NCBI GenBank assembly: GCA_021798855.1
Contig: JAJZBP010000068.1
Coordinates: forward strand, 1 to 9,300
Origin: Bacillota bacterium
GTDB taxonomy: Bacteria; Bacillota; Sulfobacillia; JAJZIM01; JAJZBP01
Length of the DNA: 9,300 nt
Reading direction: 5' to 3'
The position numbers and the translations under genes are program-made. How positions within the stretch are numbered: the stretch's first letter is position 1; each line of letters begins with the position of its first letter. Positions 1-4,100 of the stretch are shown one piece after another. The notes beneath the pieces are model-generated. The model made no database searches and was not told where the DNA came from. It was given only the letters and a program-made list of their open reading frames with translations.

Positions 1-2
1 GG

Positions 3-122
3 CTCCGGGGCGAGATTCCCCGGTGCAAATGGTCGGGAAAACTGTTCGCCCGGCGTCTTGACAATTACGAGCGGGAAACTGCAAGTATTGTCGAGTTTTC
101 AGGAACGGTAGCTATTCATTGA
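3..122 (+). CDS. Possible C-terminal tail of an unidentified protein (5' end outside window)
   Basis: Frame 3 is open from the window edge to a TGA at 120-122 and would encode about 39 residues, starting LRGEIPRCKWSGKLFARRLD. Its composition (charged, one Trp, one Cys) looks more protein-like than the other two frames, which stop at 59-61 and 109-111. I do not recognise a family, and such a short open stretch can arise by chance. The same bases also form small dyads (5-10 with 18-23, and 57-65 with 87-95), so a non-coding explanation is possible. Confidence 0.25.
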   Translation, partial: LRGEIPRCKWSGKLFARRLDNYERETASIVEFSGTVAIH

Positions 123-141
123 TCATTCAACATCAGGCTGA

Positions 142-172
142 TTGCCGGAGTAGCGCATAGTGTTCAGATAAT
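142..172 (+). promoter_or_regulatory. Weak candidate promoter for the metallopeptidase gene
   Basis: TTGCCG (142-147) and GATAAT (167-172) resemble sigma-A -35 and -10 boxes, but the 19-base spacer is longer than ideal. A transcript would start near 180, about 25 bases before the ATG at 205. There is no other support. Confidence 0.25.
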
Positions 173-204
173 TCCAATAATTACTTAAGGTTCAGTCGTT
201 TCCT

Positions 205-705
205 ATGCCGAAGCCCGGCGATCTCCAGGAGACGTTTGCCCAGGTTTGCCAAGTCCTGAACGTCCACGACGTCAAATTAGAGACGGTCAAAAATGGCGAT
301 AGCGCAAATATCTGGCTTGCCCAAACCGCTTCTTCTGCACGGGTAGTGCGTCTGTCCAGCTTCGCGGCGGAAGGGCCGTGGATGCCCTGCGTGGTCGCTC
401 ATGAGGTCGCCCACCTTCGACCCTGGGCAAACAGCATCATGAGGGGCAGTATGTTGCTGTTGCCGCCGTTCCTGGCTTGGCCGATCCGTTGGGCCGTGGA
501 GTTATGGTGCGACATGGCGGCTGTTAGGATAGCCCCTGTGGAGGCTACCATAGCCTGGATGATGATGCTGGAGGGGGGGGTCAACCACCCGAAGGACTTT
601 TGGGCCAAGATCCAAGTATGGCTGACGCACCCGCCGGTTATATTCAGGCTCCTGTTTTTGACCTGGGCATTACGGCGAAAGAAAAAGTGTTGGAAAACAT
701 CCTGA
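205..705 (+). CDS. Short M48-like zinc metallopeptidase
   Basis: 166 residues. It shows the hallmarks of an M48-type (HtpX/Ste24-like) zinc protease: HEVAH at residues 66-70 (two zinc ligands plus the catalytic Glu), ELWCD at 99-103 in the place of the usual E-x-x-x-D third-ligand motif, and THPP at 141-144, which is typical near the C-terminus of M48 enzymes. A hydrophobic stretch at about 82-100 lies between the first two motifs and another at about 145-155, so membrane association is likely. It is much shorter than HtpX (near 290) and lacks the two N-terminal membrane segments. The ATG is uncertain: the only Shine-Dalgarno-like AAGG (187-190) is 14 bases away, and the frame is open back to 181. 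The last codons and the stop lie inside the palindrome at 682-724, so the natural C-terminus may have been replaced. Substrate unknown; the family call comes from the motifs only. Confidence 0.65.
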   Translation: MPKPGDLQETFAQVCQVLNVHDVKLETVKNGDSANIWLAQTASSARVVRLSSFAAEGPWMPCVVAHEVAHLRPWANSIMRGSMLLLPPFLAWPIRWAVELWCDMAAVRIAPVEATIAWMMMLEGGVNHPKDFWAKIQVWLTHPPVIFRLLFLTWALRRKKKCWKTS

Positions 706-724
706 TGTTTTCCAACACTTTTTT
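682..724. repeat. Palindrome copy 1: 20-base perfect inverted repeat, also a likely bidirectional terminator
   Basis: The left arm 682-701 pairs perfectly with the right arm 704-723, with only CT between them. The arms contain AGTGTTGGAAAACATC. A second copy sits at 1864-1903. The arm ends are A5 and T6 tracts, so the hairpin would act as a Rho-independent terminator on either strand: for the metallopeptidase on + and for anything transcribed leftward from about 896. The same sequence recurring beside a different gene suggests a repeated element or protein-binding site rather than a plain terminator. It overlaps the stop codon of the metallopeptidase (703-705). Confidence 0.85.
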
Positions 725-758
725 AAGTGGCGGTTTTCCTCCTCCCTGCCCACCCTGT

Positions 759-798
759 CCCTCCCAGGTGTCCCCGCCGGACACCCTGGAGGGTTTTT
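759..798 (+). terminator. Rho-independent terminator-like hairpin
   Basis: 759-773 pairs with 779-793 at 13 of 15 positions, with a 5-base loop (CCGCC), followed directly by T5 (794-798). It would back up the palindrome at 682-724 in stopping rightward transcription from the metallopeptidase. The same stem may instead be part of a minus-strand RNA. Confidence 0.55.
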
Positions 799-902
799 CT
801 AAAAGGCGGCTCCTCCGGCAGTCCGTTGCTGCCTCCCCCGCCGGCCCCTGGAACCGGGACCGGAAGCTGAGAAGCAACCTTCCGGCCCTTGGGGGTCAGG
901 AC

Positions 903-930
903 ATTATAACACCCCCGGTCCCTCCATCAA
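903..930 (-). promoter_or_regulatory. Candidate sigma-A promoter directed leftward
   Basis: On the minus strand TTGATG (+ coordinates 925-930) and a perfect TATAAT (903-908) are 16 bases apart. A transcript would start near 896 and run into the hairpins at 857-888 and 759-793. A perfect 7-bp dyad at 931-947 sits just upstream of the -35 box and could be an operator. No protein-coding gene lies downstream on this strand in the window. Confidence 0.4.
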
Positions 931-1130
931 CCCCGCCCTTGGCGGGGTACGCCGTGAGCATAAACGGTTCCCCCCCCCAACGGCCCGTAGGCGGGAGGAC
1001 CCGCCAACGTTCCGTATGGTTCCCCCCATTTATCCCTCCCGGCTTGATTCCAGGCTGCGGGGGACGTGAAGCTCCGCCTGTCCCCAAGGGGCGCAATTTT
1101 AAAGCCACTAAGAAAGGAGGAGGGGTAAAC

Positions 1131-1256
1131 ATGGCAGCGATATGGAAAGGCCAAAATGTGTCTAACCGAAAGTTGGTCGAATTATGGACAAGTATCACCC
1201 GGAAAGTTAAAATAGTAGTGGATGGAAGGAGTGCCGTTCGATGTTTGATGACTTAA
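1131..1256 (+). CDS. Small ORF of 41 residues, first gene of the toxin-antitoxin-like operon
   Basis: An ATG at 1131 is preceded by a very strong purine-rich ribosome binding site (1113-1125, GGAGG at 1119-1123, 7-base spacer). The product is a basic 41-residue peptide that starts MAAIWKGQNVSNRKL and has no signal peptide or membrane segment that I can see. Its last 16 bases overlap the start of the next gene at 1241, so the two are probably translationally coupled. I do not recognise a family. It may be a genuine small protein, or a leader peptide whose translation delivers ribosomes to the DUF4258 gene. Confidence 0.5.
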   Translation: MAAIWKGQNVSNRKLVELWTSITRKVKIVVDGRSAVRCLMT

Positions 1257-1552
1257 TGGCGGGAATTAAGGCAAAACTACTGGCTGGGCAGTATGTAACT
1301 ACACGCCATTTCCTGGAACGGTGTGACGAACGGAATTTAGATGCGAGAACAGTTGTTCTTGCGGCAGCTAACGGAAGTGTTATAGAAGACTACCCCGAGG
1401 ACGACCGGGGGCATAGTTGCCTTATATTAGCCAATTCGAAGGATTACGTTCTCCATGTCCTTGTCGGTGTAGCATATATAGAAATACGGATGATTATAGT
1501 TTACAAACCGGATCCTGATATATGGGATTCCGATTATCAAAAAAGGCGGTGA
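1241..1552 (+). CDS. DUF4258 family protein, probable toxin of a toxin-antitoxin-like pair
   Basis: 103 residues. It follows the DUF4258 pattern: a short helix then TRHFLERCDERN (residues 21-32, with the family's spaced His and Arg), GSVIEDYPEDD (45-55), an LILA...LHVLV core (61-75) with His72, and the C-terminal VYKPDPDIWDSDYQKRR with the conserved Y-x-P-D...W...RR signature. The size and predicted alpha/beta fold are compatible with RelE-like small toxins, and in annotated genomes this family is often next to a YgiT-type zinc-finger gene, as here (1554). The start is supported by GGAAGGAG (1224-1231), 9 bases before the ATG. Toxicity is inferred from the pairing; the family has not been uniformly shown to be toxic. 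Confidence 0.8.
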   Translation: MFDDLMAGIKAKLLAGQYVTTRHFLERCDERNLDARTVVLAAANGSVIEDYPEDDRGHSCLILANSKDYVLHVLVGVAYIEIRMIIVYKPDPDIWDSDYQKRR

Positions 1553-1553
1553 A

Positions 1554-1811
1554 ATGATGAACATTAGCGTTTGCCATGAATGCCGGGGAACTACATTCGA
1601 AAATAAAATGGTTCGAATGGTCTTTACTACTAAAGATCGACTTAGAGTAATCGAAGACGTACCGGCGACAGTTTGCAAGCAATGTGGTGAACAGTACTTT
1701 TCACCAGAAACAACCGCAGAAATTGATACTGCTTTAACGGCAAAAAAAGCCGATGCAACAATTTCCGCCGAGGTTGTTCATTTGAAAGCTCCATTGGCTG
1801 CCGCAAAATAA
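1554..1811 (+). CDS. YgiT-type zinc-finger protein (MqsA N-terminal-like), probable antitoxin
   Basis: 84-85 residues. There are two Cys pairs, C-H-E-C near residue 6 and C-K-Q-C near residue 40 (numbered from the second ATG at 1557), which form the zinc-binding fold of the MqsA/YgiT N-terminal domain. YFSPETTAEIDTAL follows as the usual helix. The C-terminal helix-turn-helix of full-length MqsA is absent, so this protein would bind its partner but probably not DNA as MqsA does. The start is ATG 1554 or 1557; an imperfect AAGGCGGTG ribosome binding site (1543-1551) overlaps the stop of the DUF4258 gene, implying coupling. A terminator follows at once. Antitoxin activity is inferred from the partner and family. 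Confidence 0.8.
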   Translation: MMNISVCHECRGTTFENKMVRMVFTTKDRLRVIEDVPATVCKQCGEQYFSPETTAEIDTALTAKKADATISAEVVHLKAPLAAAK

Positions 1812-1816
1812 AAGGA

Positions 1817-1845
1817 TAGGCCGGGACAACCCGGCTTATTTTTTT
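1817..1845 (+). terminator. Rho-independent terminator of the toxin-antitoxin-like operon
   Basis: Stem 1817-1825/1830-1838 with GCCGGG/CCCGGC at its core, an ACAA loop and a T7 run (1839-1845). It starts 6 bases after the stop codon at 1811. Confidence 0.9.
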
Positions 1846-1863
1846 GCCATAGAAAGTTTACAT

Positions 1864-1903
1864 AAAAGTGTTGGTAAACATCAGCATGTTTTCCAACACT
1901 TTT
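1864..1903. repeat. Palindrome copy 2
   Basis: Left arm 1864-1881 and right arm 1886-1903 pair over 18 positions with one mismatch (at 1875), around the spacer CAGC. The right arm is identical to the corresponding part of copy 1 at 682-724; the copies differ only at 1875 and in the loop. It lies just after the terminator at 1845 and upstream of the excisionase-like gene, so it could be an operator, a second terminator or a recombination site. The T-run on + is only four long. Confidence 0.8.
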
Positions 1904-1911
1904 GAGTGATT

Positions 1912-1927
1912 CGGTTAGTACGGTTAG
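1912..1927 (+). repeat. Tandem 7-base direct repeat CGGTTAG
   Basis: CGGTTAG occurs at 1912-1918 and 1921-1927, with TA between, starting 9 bases after palindrome copy 2 and about 70 bases before the excisionase-like start. Excisionases and small phage regulators often bind such short direct repeats, so this may be an autoregulatory or excision site. The evidence is position only. Confidence 0.3.
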
Positions 1928-1994
1928 ACCGATTTTGCGATGGTTTCATCCCGCTCAATATGCCAAGGACCAAAATTTAAAGGAGGGTCCTGAC

Positions 1995-2252
1995 ATGTAT
2001 CCTAACTATCCTGACGATCCGTTTTACACCGTCGAAGAAACGGCAAAGATCCTCAAGCTTCCGGTTACGTCCTGTTACGATCTAGTCCGCCAAAAAAAGA
2101 TTCCTGCGGTCAAACTGGGTAAACACTGGCGAATTAGCAGGGAAGGTATCGAATACTTCACATTTGCCCAAAAAACAGAAGGGAACCAATCCCACACCGT
2201 AGAAACCAACAATGTCATCTTGCTGGGAGCCTCTCGGGAGGCAAAGAAATGA
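1995..2252 (+). CDS. Excisionase-family helix-turn-helix DNA-binding protein
   Basis: 85 residues. It contains the MerR-like/excisionase fold: YTVEETAKILKLPVTSCYDLVRQKKIPAVKLGKHWRIS spans residues 11-48, with a recognition helix, a KIPAVKLG wing and an RIS motif. Proteins of this type (Tn916 Xis-like, DNA-binding domain of excisionase family) bend DNA at attachment sites and bias a tyrosine recombinase towards excision. The ATG at 1995 has a perfect AGGAGGG (1981-1987), 7 bases away; an upstream TTG at 1902 would lie inside the palindrome and lacks a ribosome binding site. The stop overlaps the ATG of the integrase remnant (2249) as ATGA, showing translational coupling. It may also be a regulator of its own operon. 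Confidence 0.8.
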   Translation: MYPNYPDDPFYTVEETAKILKLPVTSCYDLVRQKKIPAVKLGKHWRISREGIEYFTFAQKTEGNQSHTVETNNVILLGASREAKK

Positions 2253-2321
2253 GGGGGTCTATTAAGGTAAAATAAGCGGAAGGAGGGGAAGACGTACTCT
2301 GCTATAGTTGATTTTCCCCGC
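2249..2321 (+). pseudogene. Out-of-frame 5' end of the integrase gene
   Basis: ATG 2249 overlaps the excisionase stop, with GGGAGG about 7 bases upstream, and reads MRGSIKVK before a TAA (2273-2275). If one base at 2273 is skipped, the reading continues KRKEGKTYSAIVDFPR directly into the integrase frame at 2322. MRGSI followed by a basic stretch and a G-K-x-Y strand is how the arm-binding domain of many integrases of this group begins. The frame used at 2322 has a stop at 2268-2270 and no ATG, GTG or TTG before 2322. So the gene has a one-base disruption, or uses a +1 shift at AAA-TAA, or there is a sequencing error. Confidence 0.7.
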
Positions 2322-3419
2322 ATGGAGGATGGGAAGCGTAGGCAAGTGAAAAAGACATTCACCACCCGGAAAGAAGCAGAGGCCGAATTGCTCAAGATGC
2401 TGGCCGAGGCACAGAACGGTTATGTCCCGGCGGAATTACTGGCCGTCTCCGAATATCTGGACCGTTACCTGGAGGCGGTTGGCCCGAAACTGAAACCTGG
2501 CAGTTTTCGCAACTCAAAGGCGGCGGTAGGTTTTTGGAAGGGCATCATCGGGAAGATTCCATTAGGAAAAGTGACGCCGATGGAGGTCCAGAGTGCCATA
2601 CCAAAATTACCGTCTTTTTGGAGTGCGGCCACCAAAAGGAACACTATTGCCATACTTCGGGCTGCGCTTCGGCAAGCGGTTAAGTGGGAACTCATTCCCC
2701 GCGATCCGGGTGTTGGGGTGATATACCCGAATGCCGCCAAGAAAGAAATGAAGGTCTGGACCAAAGAGGATGCGGCTAAGTTCCTGTCGGTTGCCGGGAA
2801 GGAAACTAGGGTTCATGCTCTCTTTCACTTAGCACTTGCAACGGGGATGAGGCAGGGAGAACTCCTGGCCCTGCGCTGGGAGGACGTAGACCTCCAAACA
2901 GGAACCGTTGCCGTGAGGAGGAGCCTTTTCCGGGATAATGGAGACAGGGACTGCATCTTTCAGGAGCCGAAGACGGCTTTTTCCCGCCGTAAGATTCCCC
3001 TGGACATTGAGACAGTGAAAAAAATAAAATCCCACCGCAAAAGCCAATTAGAGGAGAGGCTTGCGGCAGGATCGGAATGGAACGAATACGGGCTTCTTTT
3101 CTGTACCAGGAAAGGCGAACCGCTTAGGGGAACCTACCTACGGAAAGCCCTTAGTATGGTGACCAGAAAGGCCGGAGTACCCGTTATCCGTTTTCATGAT
3201 CTTCGGCATACCCATGCTACGCTCCTTCTCCAAGCAGGAGTGCATCTCAAGGTAGTGAGCGAACGCTTAGGCCACGCCAACACCAACATTACTCTCAGCG
3301 TCTACAGTCATGTTCTCCCCGATATGCAGGAGGCAGCCGTCAAAGCCATAGAAGGTATGTTTGTGGCCGCGACACGAACGGAAAGCCGAAGAAACCCAGT
3401 ATTCATGCGGGTTCTTTAA
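2322..3419 (+). CDS. Tyrosine recombinase / phage-type integrase, frame lacks the first ~24 residues
   Basis: 365 residues as read from ATG 2322. Cuts and rejoins DNA at attachment sites through a phosphotyrosine intermediate. Order: the remaining part of the N-terminal arm-binding domain (to about 30), a helical core-binding domain (about 41-125) and a catalytic domain (about 145-340). All catalytic residues are present: Arg177 in TGMRQGE, Lys217, His292 and Arg295 in HDLRH, His318 in LGHA, and the nucleophile Tyr328 in YSHV. ATG 2322 has no good ribosome binding site; the AGGAGGGG at 2281-2288 is 33 bases away. The natural start is probably 2249 (see the separate entry). It sits beside an excisionase-like gene, as in integrative elements of Firmicutes; the attachment site is expected just downstream of 3419. 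The end of the gene forms a weak 5-bp hairpin (3393-3397/3409-3413). Confidence 0.9.
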   Translation: MEDGKRRQVKKTFTTRKEAEAELLKMLAEAQNGYVPAELLAVSEYLDRYLEAVGPKLKPGSFRNSKAAVGFWKGIIGKIPLGKVTPMEVQSAIPKLPSFWSAATKRNTIAILRAALRQAVKWELIPRDPGVGVIYPNAAKKEMKVWTKEDAAKFLSVAGKETRVHALFHLALATGMRQGELLALRWEDVDLQTGTVAVRRSLFRDNGDRDCIFQEPKTAFSRRKIPLDIETVKKIKSHRKSQLEERLAAGSEWNEYGLLFCTRKGEPLRGTYLRKALSMVTRKAGVPVIRFHDLRHTHATLLLQAGVHLKVVSERLGHANTNITLSVYSHVLPDMQEAAVKAIEGMFVAATRTESRRNPVFMRVL

Positions 3420-3453
3420 CGGGTGCCAATTAGACGAGCATGAGATACTTCGA

Positions 3454-3472
3454 CTAGGGATCTGGTGAAAAA
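3454..3472 (+). repeat. Extra copy of the terminus of the 125-base inverted-repeat element
   Basis: CTAGGGATCTGGTGAAAAA matches the reverse complement of 3603-3621 at 17 of 19 positions, including the outer CTAG. It lies 22 bases before the start of the element at 3494 and in the same orientation as that left end, so this stretch holds two left ends and one right end. Confidence 0.6.
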
Positions 3473-3493
3473 CTCTCGTAAACCGTAAATTCC

Positions 3494-3618
3494 GGGGTCT
3501 GGTCAAAAAGGTCCAGATGCTAGGCGCCAAGGAAGTGAGGCGTGAGGCGTACTCCGGGGTACGTCGAGCAACGAGCGACGAAGGCAACAACGCAGATGGG
3601 CCTTTATCACCAGACCCC
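3494..3618. repeat. 125-base element with imperfect terminal inverted repeats
   Basis: The left end 3494-3520 and the reverse complement of the right end 3592-3618 agree at 22 of 27 positions, including the outer ten (GGGGTCTGGT). Inside are a tandem GTGAGGC GTGAGGC (3535-3548), a near-perfect palindrome with GTACTCC facing GGGGTAC (3549-3562) and a CGAGCAACGAGCGACGAAGG-type stretch (3565-3584). There is no reading frame. This pattern resembles non-autonomous dispersed repeats (MITE- or REP-like) that I believe recur in clostridial genomes, but I cannot verify copies. It ends 4 bases before the ribosome binding site of def, so it lies in the untranslated leader or supplies part of the promoter region. 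No clear target duplication is visible. Confidence 0.75.
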
Positions 3619-3635
3619 TAGCGGAGGAGTTTAAA

Positions 3636-4097
3636 TTGGCCGTATTGGAGATCTATAAGTACGGGGCGCCGGTGCTGCGGGAAAAGGCTGTCCCTGTCAA
3701 GAAAGTGAACCGGGAAATAAAAAAGTTGTTGGACGATATGGCGCAAACCATGTACGCGGCCAAGGGGGTGGGCTTGGCGGCCAACCAGGTGGGAATATTG
3801 CGCCGCTTGATGGTGGTAGATGTGGGCAAGGGACTGATCCAACTGGTCAACCCCGAGGAGACCAGCAGGGAGGGGGAAACATCCGCGGTCGAGGGATGCC
3901 TGTCCATACCCCAGTACACCGGCGAAGTCGTCCGGGCCAAACGGATTTCCGTGCGGGGATTTGGGCACAACGGTCGGCGGGTTTGGGTGGAGAGCGGCGG
4001 TTGGCTGGCCAGAGCCATCCAGCATGAACTGGATCATTTGGACGGGCGCCTTTTTGTGGACCGGGCGGTCAAGTTGACGGACGTTACGGAGGCCTAG
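3636..4097 (+). CDS. def: Peptide deformylase
   Basis: 153 residues. Removes the N-formyl group from nascent chains at the ribosome exit, using a metal ion (Fe2+ in most cases). All three family motifs are intact: GVGLAANQ (residues 44-51), EGCLS (86-90; Cys88 binds metal) and HELDH (130-134; His130 and His134 bind metal, Glu131 is catalytic). The length is normal for a compact clostridial Def. The start is TTG 3636, with GGAGGAG (3623-3629) 6 bases upstream; the sequence then begins MAVLEIYKYG as the family does. First gene of the operon; three bases separate it from fmt, which adds the formyl group that this enzyme removes. I see no convincing promoter between the repeat at 3494-3618 and the start. 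Confidence 0.97.
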   Translation: MAVLEIYKYGAPVLREKAVPVKKVNREIKKLLDDMAQTMYAAKGVGLAANQVGILRRLMVVDVGKGLIQLVNPEETSREGETSAVEGCLSIPQYTGEVVRAKRISVRGFGHNGRRVWVESGGWLARAIQHELDHLDGRLFVDRAVKLTDVTEA

Positions 4098-4100
4098 AAA

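Larger units (their letters stand above)
682..896 (-). ncRNA. Candidate structured small RNA on the minus strand
   Basis: A good minus-strand promoter (903-930) predicts a start near 896, and the palindrome at 682-723 with its T-run would end the transcript, giving about 215 nt. In between lie hairpins 857-866/879-888 (10 pairs), 817-821/829-833 (5 pairs) and 759-773/779-793 (15 positions). In the first and third, the + strand has an A-C mismatch (859/886 and 766/786) that becomes a U-G wobble on the minus strand, so both stems fold better as minus-strand RNA. The minus-strand frame at 644-877 has no usable ribosome binding site. I recognise no known family (not SRP, 6S, T-box or cobalamin by eye). 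Role inferred only. Confidence 0.35.
725..1130. other. C-rich, hairpin-rich stretch of about 400 bases without a convincing gene
   Basis: The + strand is strongly enriched in C, including an eight-C run near 971-978. Frames stay open on both strands (600-1256 on +, 896-1198 on -), but the translations are low-complexity Pro/Gly-rich, lack usable ribosome binding sites and match nothing I know, so I read them as skew artefacts. Perfect hairpins occur at 931-937/941-947 (7 bp, 3-base loop), 990-995/1000-1005 (6 bp) and 1060-1065/1080-1085 (6 bp, 14-base loop). The left part may be a minus-strand RNA; the right part is probably the leader of the operon that begins at 1131. Confidence 0.5.

Noticed and set aside
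58..91. TTGACA (58-63) with TATTGT (86-91) as a promoter
   Set aside because: The spacer is 22 bases, too long for sigma-A; the bases instead form a dyad (57-65/87-95).
600..1256. 218-residue open frame on + and overlapping minus-strand frames (896-1198, 927-1154, 644-877)
   Set aside because: Low-complexity Pro/Gly/Arg-rich translations, no ribosome binding sites, and the strand skew explains the lack of stops. Only the last 41 codons (from 1131) have a proper start.
1902..1994. TTG start that would extend the excisionase-like protein to 116 residues
   Set aside because: The TTG lies inside the palindrome with no ribosome binding site, while ATG 1995 has AGGAGGG at an ideal distance and begins just before the conserved domain.
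3494..3618. CRISPR array or tRNA gene in the int-def gap
   Set aside because: The only direct repeats are two adjacent heptamers with no spacers, and no cloverleaf or acceptor stem is visible; the inverted-repeat structure explains the segment.
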